Source of the DNA: JAFKFH01 sp017307375
GTDB lineage: Bacteria; Pseudomonadota; Alphaproteobacteria; Ferrovibrionales; Ferrovibrionaceae
NCBI GenBank assembly: GCA_965229335.1
Contig: OZ245874.1
Location: forward strand, 1,798,001 to 1,862,000
DNA: 64,000 nucleotides
Direction of reading: 5' to 3'
Each line of letters opens with the position of its first letter. Positions within the stretch are counted from its first letter, which is position 1. Both the position numbers and the translations under genes were made by a program. The notes under the pieces were generated by a model. That model made no database searches. It was not told the origin of the DNA and was given only the letters and a program-made list of their open reading frames with translations. Shown in pieces: positions 8,657-17,878 of this stretch.

Positions 8657-10077
8657 TGAACCTGGCCGCCGCGCTGGACGATCATGCCCGCAGCCGCGGC
8701 GACCGCATCGCGGTCGTCGCCGGCGAGGCGCAGGTCACCTATCGCGACTTCGCCCGCCTGGTGGTCGATGCGGCCGGCTGGCTGGCTGCCCAAGGCTTGC
8801 GGCCCGGTGACGTCGCCGGGCTGTGGCTGAAGGATACCATCCAGCATCTGGCGCTGATCTACGGCTGCGCCCGCGCCGGGGTCGTCATGCTGCCGCTCGA
8901 CTGGAAATGGACGCCGGCGGAAGCCGAACGCGTGGCCGTGCATTTCGGGGCCAGGCTCGTCGTCACCGATCCCGGCGCGCCGCCGCTCGGCGTGACCACG
9001 GTCGCGGTCGAGGGCTTCCCGCCGGCCGAGGCACCGCTTGCCGCCGGGGCCGACGACCTGCTGCTGCTGTCGCTTTCGTCGGGCACGACCGGTCGGCCCA
9101 AGGGGCCGGCGGTGTCGCACCGGCAATTCTTCCGCCGCTTCATGACGCACTGGCTGCATCTCGGTTTCACCGATGCCGATCGCTTCCTGTGCGCCACGCC
9201 GCTCTATTTCGGCGGCGGACGGACCTTTGCGATGTCGATGCTGTTCACCGGCGCCGCGGTGGTGCTGGCCTCGCCGGGCCTGTCGGCTGCCGATCTGGTC
9301 GATATCGTCGCGCGCCGGCGCATCACCTGCCTGTTCCTGGTGCCGACGCAGCTGCGCCGGCTGCTGGCGCTGGATGATGCCGCCCTGGCGCCGTTGCGCG
9401 CTCTGCGCCTGCTGTTTTCGAGCGGGGCGCCGCTGACCGTCGCCGAGCGACAGGAGATCGCGGCGCGCCTCTGCCCGCGATTCCACGAATACTATGCCTC
9501 GACCGAGGGCGGCGGGGTGTCGCTGCTGACGCCGGACGATCTGGTCCGCCGGCCCGATTCGGTCGGCCGGCCGGTCTTCGGCGTCGAGGTCGAGGTGGTC
9601 GACGACGACGACCGGCCGCTGGCCCCCGACGCCGTCGGCCGCATCCGTTATCGCGGGCCGGGCGTCGCCACCGGCTATCACCTCGACCCCGAGGCATCGC
9701 GCGAACGGTTTCGCGACGGCTGGTTCTATCCCGGCGACCTCGCCGCGATCGACGCGGACGGCTTCGTGTCGCTGCGCGGCCGTCGCGAGGATGTGATCAT
9801 CCGCGGCGGCGTCAACATCTATCCGGCCGAGATCGAGGCGGTGCTGACCGCCCATCCCGCCGTGGTGGAGGCGGCCATCGTGCCGCGCGCCTCCGCCACG
9901 CTGGGCGAGGAGGTCGCGGCCTTCGTCGTCCCCCGCACTGCGGTGACGGCCGACGCGCTGGCGGCCTGGTGCGCCGAGCGGCTGGCGCCCTACAAGCGGC
10001 CGGCGGCCATCGTCCTGCTCGCCGAACTGCCGCGCAACAGCGCGGGCAAGGTCCTGAAGGCGAGGTTGTCGGCATGA
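8653..10077 (+). CDS. AMP-dependent acyl-CoA synthetase/ligase
   Basis: A 474-residue adenylate-forming enzyme that should activate a carboxylic acid to its CoA thioester in the cytoplasm. The P-loop-like motif 'SLSSGTTGRPKG' is near residue 145. 'GRREDVIIRGGVNIYPAEIE' marks the start of the C-terminal domain, and the catalytic lysine is in 'PRNSAGKVLKARL' at the end. It is slightly shorter than most members (about 500-550). The ATG overlaps the amidohydrolase stop, and the tiny next gene overlaps its own stop. The acid could be the product of the two amidohydrolases. Confidence 0.9.
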   Translation: MMNLAAALDDHARSRGDRIAVVAGEAQVTYRDFARLVVDAAGWLAAQGLRPGDVAGLWLKDTIQHLALIYGCARAGVVMLPLDWKWTPAEAERVAVHFGARLVVTDPGAPPLGVTTVAVEGFPPAEAPLAAGADDLLLLSLSSGTTGRPKGPAVSHRQFFRRFMTHWLHLGFTDADRFLCATPLYFGGGRTFAMSMLFTGAAVVLASPGLSAADLVDIVARRRITCLFLVPTQLRRLLALDDAALAPLRALRLLFSSGAPLTVAERQEIAARLCPRFHEYYASTEGGGVSLLTPDDLVRRPDSVGRPVFGVEVEVVDDDDRPLAPDAVGRIRYRGPGVATGYHLDPEASRERFRDGWFYPGDLAAIDADGFVSLRGRREDVIIRGGVNIYPAEIEAVLTAHPAVVEAAIVPRASATLGEEVAAFVVPRTAVTADALAAWCAERLAPYKRPAAIVLLAELPRNSAGKVLKARLSA

Positions 10078-10238
10078 GCGACGATCTGGAAAAGGCCATC
10101 GCGGCGGTCATCGCCGCCCGGGCCCCCGAGGGTCAGGGGCGCGAAGCGGCGGTGGCCGAAGCCGCCCGGCTAGCCCGCGACGTCGAAAGCTATCGCCACC
10201 TGCTGGGGCCGCAGCACAAGCCGGCGGTGCGCCGGTGA
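10074..10238 (+). CDS. Small AtzG/GatC-like accessory protein (DUF4089-like), probable amidase partner
   Basis: A 54-residue helical protein containing 'AAVAEAARLARDVESYRHLL'. The pattern of a short aliphatic helix before an amidase resembles the GatC-like AtzG family (DUF4089), whose member in cyanuric acid degradation is needed by the amidase AtzE. The ATG overlaps the ligase stop (ATGA), and the amidase GTG overlaps this gene's stop (GTGA), so the product is probably made in step with the amidase. The assignment rests on size, position and helix pattern, not on a diagnostic motif. Confidence 0.7.
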   Translation: MSDDLEKAIAAVIAARAPEGQGREAAVAEAARLARDVESYRHLLGPQHKPAVRR

Positions 10239-11515
10239 TTCGCGCCGCGGCCGCCGCGCTGGCCCGCGGCGAGACGACGGCGCGGCGGCTGGTCGACGAG
10301 CGGCTGGCCCGCATCGACCCGGCGCAGAACATCTTCGCCGAAGTCTTCGCCGACCAGGCGCGCACGGCTGCCGACCGCTTCGATGCCGGTCGGCGGACCG
10401 GTCGCCTCCTCGACGGTCTGCCGCTGGCGCACAAGGATATCTTCTGCCTGCCCGGTCGCCAGCCTGGCTGCGGGCTGCAGCCCGGGCGGCTTGCGCTCGA
10501 CCTGCCGCCGTCGCGGGCCGCAGTGACTGTCGGCGGCATCACGCTCGGCATGGTCAACCTGGCCGAATATGCGCTGGGCACGACCGGCACCAATCATTTC
10601 CTCGGCGATGTCGCCAATCCGCGGGCACCCGGCCATATCACCGGGGCGTCGTCGTCCGGCTCCGGCGCGGTGATCGCGGCAGGCCTGGCTTTCGGCTCGC
10701 TCGGGACCGATTCCGGCGGCTCGATCAGGCTGCCGGCCGGCTTCTGCGGCGTGGTCGGGCTCAAGCCGACCGCCGGCGCCGTCCCGGCCGAGGGCATCTT
10801 CCCGTTGTCCTGGTCGCTCGACGAGGTCGGGCCGATGGCGGCTACGGTCGACGATTGTGCGATCCTCTTTGCTGCGGCGAAGGGCGAGACCGCGCCGCCG
10901 GCCATTACCCCCGATGTCGCCGGCCTGCGGGTCGGCGTGCCGAGGTCCTATTATCTGGACGATCTCGATTCGGCCGTTGCCGACGCCTATCGCGGCGGCC
11001 TGGCGCGGCTCGAGGCCGCGGGCGCGCGGCTGGTCGATGTGGCGGTGGTCGAGGAACCAAGGATCCGTTCGCTGGTGCGGCTGATCATGCGCAGCGAATT
11101 GTCGGCGGTGCATCGCCGGCGGATGGCGGCGAACCCCGAACTCTACCCGCTGGCGGTGGCCAAGTTCTTCACCGCGGGCGAAGGGCTGCTTGCCGCCGAC
11201 TACATCGATGCGCTGCGCCTGCGCCCGATCCTGACCGCGCAAGCGCTGGCCACCACCTATTCGCAGGTCGACCTGCTGGCGACGCCGACCGCCCCGGTGA
11301 CCGCCCCGCGCTACGACGCGCTGACCGATGCCGGCGATCCGGCGATCTGGGCGGCGATCACCCGGCTGATGCACATGACCCAGCCCGCGACCTATTTCGG
11401 GTTCCCGGCCCTGTCGGTACCGCTGGCGACCGGCGGCCCGCCGATCGGCCTGCAACTCATCGGAGCGCCCGGCGCCGAGACCGTGCTGTTCCGGGCCGGG
11501 GCCGCCCTGGCCTAA
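10235..11515 (+). CDS. Amidase signature family hydrolase (AtzE/GatA-like)
   Basis: A 426-residue serine amidase with the Ser-cisSer-Lys triad. The lysine is in 'LPLAHKDIF', the cis-serine in 'GASSSGSGAV', and the nucleophile in 'GTDSGGSIRLPAGFCG'. It should hydrolyse an amide or carbamoyl bond of a small molecule. The GTG start at 10235 overlaps the stop of the 54-residue AtzG/GatC-like gene; no nearby ATG keeps the N-terminus. Coupling to the small partner suggests an AtzE-AtzG type complex. The surrounding importer and ligase suggest that an amide is taken up, deamidated and CoA-activated. Confidence 0.9.
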   Translation: MIRAAAAALARGETTARRLVDERLARIDPAQNIFAEVFADQARTAADRFDAGRRTGRLLDGLPLAHKDIFCLPGRQPGCGLQPGRLALDLPPSRAAVTVGGITLGMVNLAEYALGTTGTNHFLGDVANPRAPGHITGASSSGSGAVIAAGLAFGSLGTDSGGSIRLPAGFCGVVGLKPTAGAVPAEGIFPLSWSLDEVGPMAATVDDCAILFAAAKGETAPPAITPDVAGLRVGVPRSYYLDDLDSAVADAYRGGLARLEAAGARLVDVAVVEEPRIRSLVRLIMRSELSAVHRRRMAANPELYPLAVAKFFTAGEGLLAADYIDALRLRPILTAQALATTYSQVDLLATPTAPVTAPRYDALTDAGDPAIWAAITRLMHMTQPATYFGFPALSVPLATGGPPIGLQLIGAPGAETVLFRAGAALA

Positions 11516-11582
11516 GCGCGGGCGCCAGATATATCATCCCCGCCCCGGCGACGATTCGGCCGGCACAGCGAGGGATTGACCG

Positions 11583-12863
11583 ATGACACGCACGCATCCG
11601 ACCGAAGCCCCCGTCGACCTGCGCGAAAAGGGGGTGCCGGGCGGTGCCGGGCCGGTCGCACTGGCCGAGACCGGTGGCCGGGGCTGGAACGTGCTGCGCG
11701 AGGATCTGCCGTTGCCGGTGGCGGTGATCAGCCGGTCTGCGCTGCGCCACAACTCGGCCTGGATGCGCGATTTCCTGGCGCGCTCGGGGGCCAGCATCGC
11801 GCCGCATGGCAAGACGACGATGGCGCCCGGCCTGTTCGACCTGCAGCTCGACGACGGCGCCTGGGCGATCACGGTGGGCACGCCGCACCAGATCCAGGTC
11901 GCGCGCAGCTTCGGCTATTCGCGCCTGGTGCTGGCCAATCAGCTGGTCGGCCGCGCCGCCATCGACTTCGTGATGGGCGAACTGGCCGGCGACGACACCT
12001 TCGAATTCTACTGCCTGGTCGATTCGGTGGCGAATGTCGCGGCCCTGGCCAAGGCGGCCCGCGCCCATGGCCTGGCGCGGCCCTTCACCGTGCTGGTCGA
12101 GATGGGCTTTGCCGGCGGTCGCACCGGTTGCCGCAGCGTTGCGCAGGCGCTCGATGTCGCGCGCGCGGTCAAGGCCGAGGGCTCGGCCCTGGCGCTGGCC
12201 GGCGTCGAAGGCTTCGAGGGGCTGCTGAAGGAGCCGGCCCGGGTCCAGGCGTTCCTGGACGAAATCGTCGCGCTGGCACGAACCGCGGCGGCCGAGGACC
12301 TGTTCGCCCCGGGCCGGGTCATCCTGTCGGCCGGCGGGTCGGCGTTCTACGACTTGGTCGTCAAGACCTTCCGGGACGCGCTGCCCGGCCGCGAAACGCT
12401 GCTGCTGATCCGTTCGGGCTGCTACATCACCCATGATTCGATCATGTACACCCAGGCTTTCGATGCCCTGCGCGGCCGCGATCCGGCGCTGGCCGCGGCC
12501 GATGGCGGCCTGCAGCCGGCGCTGACGGTCTGGGCCTATGTGCAGTCGCGACCCGAGGCCGAGAAGGCGATCCTCTGCCTGGGCAAGCGCGACATTTCCT
12601 ATGACGATCTGCCGGTGCCGACGGTGTGGTTCCGTCCGGGATCCGATATGGCGGCGCCGGCCCCGATCGCCGATGGCCATGCGGTGACCGGGCTGAACGA
12701 CCAGCACTGCCATCTGAAGGTTCCGCCCTCGTCGCCGCTGCAGGTCGGCGACATGGTGGCCTTCGGCATCTCCCATCCCTGCCTGACCTTCGACAAGTGG
12801 CGGGTGATCCATCTGGTCGACGACGAACTCTCGGTGGTCGGGTCGATCCGTACCTATTTCTGA
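11583..12863 (+). CDS. PLP fold-type III enzyme (D-threonine aldolase / D-serine dehydratase-like)
   Basis: A 426-residue enzyme with an N-terminal alanine-racemase-type barrel. The PLP lysine is K77 in 'IAPHGKTTMAPGLF'. The C-terminal part has 'NDQHCHLKVP' and 'GISHPCLTFDKW', which resemble the metal-binding region of D-serine dehydratase-like proteins. Likely reactions are deamination or aldol cleavage of a D-amino acid or hydroxy amino acid. It sits between the amidase and an EamA exporter on the same strand; a gap of 67 bases precedes it, so a separate promoter is possible. Confidence 0.85.
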   Translation: MTRTHPTEAPVDLREKGVPGGAGPVALAETGGRGWNVLREDLPLPVAVISRSALRHNSAWMRDFLARSGASIAPHGKTTMAPGLFDLQLDDGAWAITVGTPHQIQVARSFGYSRLVLANQLVGRAAIDFVMGELAGDDTFEFYCLVDSVANVAALAKAARAHGLARPFTVLVEMGFAGGRTGCRSVAQALDVARAVKAEGSALALAGVEGFEGLLKEPARVQAFLDEIVALARTAAAEDLFAPGRVILSAGGSAFYDLVVKTFRDALPGRETLLLIRSGCYITHDSIMYTQAFDALRGRDPALAAADGGLQPALTVWAYVQSRPEAEKAILCLGKRDISYDDLPVPTVWFRPGSDMAAPAPIADGHAVTGLNDQHCHLKVPPSSPLQVGDMVAFGISHPCLTFDKWRVIHLVDDELSVVGSIRTYF

Positions 12864-13723
12864 TGGCGCCGGTCCGCGGCCGCGCCTACGGCATCACCCT
12901 GATCGCCATCGCCACCGTGCTGTGGAGCACGGCGGGCCTGTTCGTGCGCTCGCTGGGCGATCTCGACGTGTGGACGATTCAGGCCGGCCGCGCCTTGTTC
13001 GGCGCCCTGTCCCTGATCGTCGTCATCGCGGTAGACCGCCGCCGGGCGGCGGCGCGCACCATCTTCGGCATCGGCCGGGCCGGCTGGATCGCCGTGCCGC
13101 TGTCGGCGATCTCGATGATCACCTATATCGCGGCGGTGAAGCTGACCACCGTCGCCAATGTGCTGATCTGCTATGCCACCCTTCCGTTCTTTGCCGCCGG
13201 CATGGCCTGGATCGCGATGCGCGAGCAGGCCGGGCGACGCACGGTGATCGCCAGCGCCGTGGCGCTGGTCGGCATCGTCGTCATGGCCGGCGCGGCGGTC
13301 GGGCCGGGCGACCTGGCAGGCGTGGCGCTCGCGATCGCCATGACCGCTTCGTTTGCGGTACTGGTCGTGATGGCCCGCCGCTATCCGCGGCTCAACATGG
13401 GCGCGATCAACCTGTGGGCGGCGCTGCTCTGCTTCGCCATCTGCTGGCTGCTGTCGCCCCGCGAGATTCCCTCGGTGCTCGACACGGCGATCATCGCGCT
13501 GTTCGGCGTCGTGACCACGGGCCTGGCCTATCTGCTGTTCCTCACCGGTGCGCGCTATATCCGCTCGGGCGAAGCCGGGTTGATCGGCATCCTCGACGTG
13601 ATCCTGGGGCCCCTCTGGGTCTGGTGGGCTTTCGGGGAGAACCCGGGTATCCCAGCCATGGTCGGCGGGGCCATCGTGCTGTCGGCGCTGGTCTGGTACC
13701 TGACGCGGCGCGATAGCGCCTAG
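12863..13723 (+). CDS. EamA/DMT-superfamily transporter
   Basis: A 286-residue inner-membrane protein with about ten helices arranged as two EamA repeats. 'IATVLWSTAGLFVRSL' opens the first, and the second closes with 'GLIGILDVILGPLWVWWAF'. Members export amino acids or other metabolites. The ATG at 12863 overlaps the last base of the PLP-enzyme stop, so the two are probably translated together and the exporter may relieve build-up of that enzyme's substrate or product. The substrate is unknown. Confidence 0.9.
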   Translation: MAPVRGRAYGITLIAIATVLWSTAGLFVRSLGDLDVWTIQAGRALFGALSLIVVIAVDRRRAAARTIFGIGRAGWIAVPLSAISMITYIAAVKLTTVANVLICYATLPFFAAGMAWIAMREQAGRRTVIASAVALVGIVVMAGAAVGPGDLAGVALAIAMTASFAVLVVMARRYPRLNMGAINLWAALLCFAICWLLSPREIPSVLDTAIIALFGVVTTGLAYLLFLTGARYIRSGEAGLIGILDVILGPLWVWWAFGENPGIPAMVGGAIVLSALVWYLTRRDSA

Positions 13724-13725
13724 AC

Positions 13726-14283
13726 CTAGGTTTTGCGCAGCATCGCAATAATGCCGCGCGCAATCTGGGCCGGGGTCTGCCGGCCCGGACGATACCAGGT
13801 CAGCGTCCAGTTCAGCGCGCCCAGCAGGGTCAGGCGGAACAGCCGTTGCTCGGCCTTGCGCAGGCCGGGCAGGGCCGCGACCAGCTTGCGGAAGATGGTC
13901 TCGTAGCGATCGCGTTCGGTCACCAGCCGCGGGCGGATCTCGCCGTCGCCCGGCCAGTCGGCGATTACCGCCGCGGCATAGCCGTCGCGATTGAGCAGCG
14001 TGTCGAGATGGGCGACGGCCGCGGCTTCCAGGCGGTCCCAGGGATCCTCGACCGTGGCGATGGCGGTCTCGACCGCGGTGATGATCTGGTCGACGCCGAT
14101 GCCGTAGATCGTCGCCAGGATCTCGTCCTTCGACGGAAAATGGTAGTAGATCGAACCGGGCAGCATGCCGACCGCCGCGGCGATGTCCCGCATCGAGGTG
14201 CTGTCATAGCCGCGGGCCGAGAACAGCTTGGCGGCTTCGTCGAGGATCAGGGCACGGCGATTGTCGGGCACGGTTTTCTGCAT
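13726..14283 (-). CDS. TetR/AcrR-family transcriptional regulator
   Basis: A 185-residue regulator. The HTH covers about residues 8-55, with 'SMRDIAAAVGMLPGSIYYHF' as the helix-turn-helix and 'SKDEILATIY' after it. The C-terminal part is an all-helical ligand domain with the TetR_C pattern 'GALNWTLTWYRPG'. It converges on the EamA gene with only two bases between the stops, so it is not part of block B's transcript. Its own promoter faces the 276-base space before the serine hydrolase at 14560. The target genes cannot be named. Confidence 0.88.
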   Translation of the reverse strand: MQKTVPDNRRALILDEAAKLFSARGYDSTSMRDIAAAVGMLPGSIYYHFPSKDEILATIYGIGVDQIITAVETAIATVEDPWDRLEAAAVAHLDTLLNRDGYAAAVIADWPGDGEIRPRLVTERDRYETIFRKLVAALPGLRKAEQRLFRLTLLGALNWTLTWYRPGRQTPAQIARGIIAMLRKT

Positions 14284-14559
14284 GGCCGCGGGATCTTAGG
14301 ACTTTCCGCCGCACAGGGCTATCGCAGGGCATCGGCATCCACCATTTCGGCAGGGCCGTTGGCATATCCGGTACTCGGCTGTCGCCGGCGCCGAAAAGCC
14401 GCCAATCTGACGAAGTGCATGATTCCGCACTCAAGATTGTCTAGATGTACTATTTGAGTTTTCTTCCAATATTTTCCAATCTTTGCTGTCGGTTGCGGTT
14501 GTTTTCCGCGACATTCCCCGCGACAACAGGATGATTGACTTGTCAGGGAGTGCCGTATC
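14284..14559. other. Intergenic region between divergent TetR and serine hydrolase genes
   Basis: This 276-base gap is more AT-rich at its right end than the rest of the window. It holds ACTCAA (14429-14434) with TTGAGT (14454-14459), a loose dyad around the palindrome TCTAGA, and a direct repeat TTCCAAT at 14464-14470 and 14474-14480. One of these may be an operator for the TetR protein. No convincing promoter pair or small gene was seen. Confidence 0.35.
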
Positions 14560-16227
14560 ATGCCGACCCGCCGCGATCTCAACTTCGGCATGCTTGCCGC
14601 GCTGGCCGCACCGCTGGTTCGCGCAGCGCCGGCCGGCGCCCAGGTGCAGGGTGTGCAGATGCTGTCGGGCGACATCGCCGGCGGCTTTGCGGATCTGGTC
14701 GAGGCGGCGGTGCCGCCCGGCCGCGGCGGCATGATCGCCGCCGTGGTGCAGCAGGGCCGGCTGGTCGCCTCGGTCGCGCGCGGCAATGCCTCGATCGAGA
14801 TGGGGGTCGGCATCGGTCTCGACACCTCGTTCCATATCGCCTCCTGCTCGAAGCATGTCGTGGCGATGGCGCTGGGCCTGCTGATCGACCAGGGCGTGAT
14901 TGGGCTCGACGATCCGGTCCGGCGCTATCTGCCCGACCTGCCCGACTACGGGATCCCGATCACCGTCGGCCAGATCATCCACCACACCTCCGGGCTGCGC
15001 GAGCAGTGGACGTTGACCAGCCTTGCCGGGTTCCGCGAGGGCGACAACATCCTGCAGGACGACGTCATCGACCTGATCTACCGGCAGCGCGCGATCAACA
15101 CCCCGCCGGGCGCGGCCTATGCCTACTCGAATTCGGGTTACAGCCTGCAGGCCGCGCTGGTCGAGAAGCTGAGCGGCATGAGCCTGCGCGAGTTCTCGCG
15201 CCGCTTCATGTTCGAACCGCTGGGCATGACCAGCACCTATTGGCGCGACGACGTCGAGGAGGTCACGCCGAACCGTGCGCTCAGCTATGTCGTGGGTGGC
15301 GGCGGCAAGAAGCGGTATCTGGCCCTGGACTTCGCCACCTACGGCGCCACCGGGCTCAACACCACGATGGCCGATTTCGCCAAATGGGATCGCGCCTTCT
15401 ATCCCGGCTCGATCTTCTCCGACAAGCTCCTGGCGCTCGCCACCACCTCGGGCAAGCTGAACGACGGCACCGCCACGGGCTATGGCTTCGGCTGCAACAT
15501 CGGCATGCGTCACGGCTATCGCCTGATCAGCCACGCCGGGGCCGATTCGGGTTTCCGCTCGATCTTCATGCGTTTCCCCGATGTCGGCATCACCGTGCTG
15601 GTGCTGTGCAACGACTGGGGCCTGAACTTCACCGGCGTCGCCGACGGCATCGCCGACTGGCTGCTGGCCAATGCCAGGCCGTCGCTCGCTTCGCTGCAAC
15701 CGGTCGTCCCCGCGGCGCTGACCGCCGCCCAGCGCCGCGCCTGGGCGGGACGCTACCGCGCCGCCGACGGCACGACGTTCGACCTGCTGCCAGCCGGGAC
15801 CGAGGATCTGAACTTCCAGTACCAGGGCCAGGTGCTGCCGACCTTGCCGCTGTCGGCGTCCGAGGCGCTGCTGACCCTCGCGAACTTCCGCCTCACCTTC
15901 AACTGGCAGGGCACGACGGTGAAGTCGGCCGTGTTCCGGGGCGTCGAGTACACCAAGCTCGTACCCCAGGCGACGATCAGCCCGGCCAGCCTCGTCGGCA
16001 CCTACTGGTCGCCCGACCTGGGCCTGCCGCTGACGCTCAGCCGGCGCGACGACCGCCTCTATGCCCGCCTGGGCAAATACCCGCCGCTGGCGCTGACGCC
16101 GTTCGACGTCGACGTCTATTGGGGGCTCGACGCCGGTCTGTTGCGCGCCCGGTCCGATGGCAGCATCAGTTTCCAGGGGCATGGCGTCAGCGACCTGGCC
16201 TTTACGCGGGTCGCCCTGCCGGCCTGA
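14560..16227 (+). CDS. Exported serine hydrolase (beta-lactamase/class C-like)
   Basis: A 555-residue serine hydrolase of the penicillin-binding-protein-like fold. The nucleophile motif is S95-C-S-K98 in 'HIASCSKH', the second motif is Y189-S-N191, and a third 'HAGADSGF' lies near residue 325. The N-terminus 'PTRRDLNFGMLAALAAPL' looks like a Tat leader. About 150 residues follow the catalytic domain and resemble the beta-barrel tail found in D-aminopeptidase-type members. Substrates could be D-amino-acid peptides, esters or lactams. It stands alone, 67 bases before the flavin oxidase gene. Confidence 0.88.
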   Translation: MPTRRDLNFGMLAALAAPLVRAAPAGAQVQGVQMLSGDIAGGFADLVEAAVPPGRGGMIAAVVQQGRLVASVARGNASIEMGVGIGLDTSFHIASCSKHVVAMALGLLIDQGVIGLDDPVRRYLPDLPDYGIPITVGQIIHHTSGLREQWTLTSLAGFREGDNILQDDVIDLIYRQRAINTPPGAAYAYSNSGYSLQAALVEKLSGMSLREFSRRFMFEPLGMTSTYWRDDVEEVTPNRALSYVVGGGGKKRYLALDFATYGATGLNTTMADFAKWDRAFYPGSIFSDKLLALATTSGKLNDGTATGYGFGCNIGMRHGYRLISHAGADSGFRSIFMRFPDVGITVLVLCNDWGLNFTGVADGIADWLLANARPSLASLQPVVPAALTAAQRRAWAGRYRAADGTTFDLLPAGTEDLNFQYQGQVLPTLPLSASEALLTLANFRLTFNWQGTTVKSAVFRGVEYTKLVPQATISPASLVGTYWSPDLGLPLTLSRRDDRLYARLGKYPPLALTPFDVDVYWGLDAGLLRARSDGSISFQGHGVSDLAFTRVALPA

Positions 16228-16294
16228 TCCGCCCGGTTTGACATCCGGCGCGGCGCTGCCTTAGGGTCCGGCGCATGCGCAGGGGGAGCCGTCG

Positions 16295-17878
16295 ATGAAG
16301 CAGCCGACTGTCGCCGGCATGACCCGGCGCCGGCTGGTCGCGGCGTTCGGCGCGGCCCTGGGTTCGGGGCTGGCCACCCAGGCCCTGAGCGCTGGACTGG
16401 TCTCCGACTTCCAGCCGCCGGATTTCGATCGGCTCGACCGGGCACCCCGCGTCGTCATCCTGGGGGCGGGCATTGCCGGCCTCGTTTCGGCATTCGAACT
16501 CGGCCGGGCCGGTTTCGACTGCGTGATCATCGAGGCGCGCGAGCGCGTCGGTGGGCGATCCTGGACGGTACGCGGCGGCGACCGCTTCACCGAGATCGGC
16601 GGCGCCAGCCAGACCTGCGGCTTCGACCCGGGGCACTACCTCAATCCCGGCCCCTGGCGTATCCCCTACCACCATCGCGGCATGCTCCATTACGCGCGCC
16701 GGCTGGGCGTCGCGGTGCAGCCGTTGATCCAGAACAATTTTGCGGCCTATGTGCGCCACGGCGATACCAGCCGGCCGCTGGCTGGCCGCAACCTGCCCCA
16801 GCGCATGCTGGTCGCCGACTATTTCGGGCGAACCGCCGAGATGCTGGCGTCCTGCATCGACCGGGGCATGCTCGACGATGTCCTCGACCCGCCGCTCAAG
16901 GCCGCGGTGCTGGCGGGCCTGCGCGCCGGCGGCTGCCTCGACGGGGACTATGCCTATCGCGGCAACGTCTATCGCGGCTGGGACGTGCCGCCGGGCGGGG
17001 CCGGCCAGCCGCCAGTGCCGTCGGTACCGTTCAGCCTGCGGGACCTGTTCGGCTCGAACCTCGTATCCTGGCTGCCCGAAATCTTCGATGGCGAGCATCA
17101 GCCGACCCTGTTCGAACCGGTCGGCGGCATGGATCGCATGCCCGCGGGCTTCGTCGCCAGCCCCGAATTCAAGGCGCGCCTGCGGCTCGGTCGCGAGGTG
17201 GCCGAGATCCGCCAGGACGACAATGGCGTCCGTATCGTCCATCGCGACGCCGCGACCGGCGGAACCGAGGTGGAGACCGGCGACTATTGCCTTTGCACGA
17301 TTCCGGCCAGCGTGCTCTATCGCATACCCGCCGACTTCCCCGCCGACGTCCGGACCGCGCTCGCCGGCATTCCCTACGGGGCGGCCTCCAAGGTCGGCCT
17401 TCAGTTCGCCCGCCGCTTCTGGGAGGAGGACGAGGCGATCTATGGCGGGATCACCTACATGGACGGCTCGCTGCGCGGCATCGCCTATCCATCCCACGGC
17501 TTCCTTGGCGCCAAGGGCGTGCTGCAGGCCGAATACGACCTCGACACCCGCGCCGCGCTGGAATACTCGGCACTGTCGCCGGCCGATCGGGTGCAGCGGG
17601 CCCTGAACGTCACGAACCGCATCCACCTCCAGGCGCTCGACAGCTTCGAGAACGGCTTTTCCGTCGCCTGGCATCGTGTGCCTTACACCCATGGCTGTTA
17701 TGGCCTCTGGAGCGCCGACAGTCGGGCCCGGTTGATGCCGGTGCTGACCCGACCAGCCGGCCGGGTCCACTTTGCCGGCGAGCATCTGAGCTATCTGCCG
17801 GCCTGGCAGGAGGGGGCGCTGCTCTCGGGGCTCGAGGCGACGGCAGCGATCTACCAGCGCGGGCGGCTTGGCCAATGA
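16295..17878 (+). CDS. Exported FAD-dependent amine/amino-acid oxidase family protein
   Basis: A 527-residue flavoprotein of the monoamine oxidase / L-amino acid oxidase family. A Tat leader 'TRRRLVAAFGAALGSGL' occupies residues 10-26. The dinucleotide-binding motif GAGIAG is at 57-62, its acidic end at E80, and GGRSW at 86-90. The end 'VHFAGEHLSYLPAWQEGALLSG', given here as residues about 492-513, is the usual C-terminal FAD contact. Strong AGGGGGAG precedes ATG 16295. The next gene, overlapping its stop, is a class I cytochrome c, so electrons may pass to cytochrome instead of oxygen. Folded export by Tat fits a cofactor-loaded enzyme. Confidence 0.9.
   Translation: MKQPTVAGMTRRRLVAAFGAALGSGLATQALSAGLVSDFQPPDFDRLDRAPRVVILGAGIAGLVSAFELGRAGFDCVIIEARERVGGRSWTVRGGDRFTEIGGASQTCGFDPGHYLNPGPWRIPYHHRGMLHYARRLGVAVQPLIQNNFAAYVRHGDTSRPLAGRNLPQRMLVADYFGRTAEMLASCIDRGMLDDVLDPPLKAAVLAGLRAGGCLDGDYAYRGNVYRGWDVPPGGAGQPPVPSVPFSLRDLFGSNLVSWLPEIFDGEHQPTLFEPVGGMDRMPAGFVASPEFKARLRLGREVAEIRQDDNGVRIVHRDAATGGTEVETGDYCLCTIPASVLYRIPADFPADVRTALAGIPYGAASKVGLQFARRFWEEDEAIYGGITYMDGSLRGIAYPSHGFLGAKGVLQAEYDLDTRAALEYSALSPADRVQRALNVTNRIHLQALDSFENGFSVAWHRVPYTHGCYGLWSADSRARLMPVLTRPAGRVHFAGEHLSYLPAWQEGALLSGLEATAAIYQRGRLGQ

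Noticed and set aside
14429..14459. ACTCAA/TTGAGT dyad as a terminator or operator
   Set aside because: Six-base arms 19 bases apart are easily found by chance; I mention it only within the intergenic entry.
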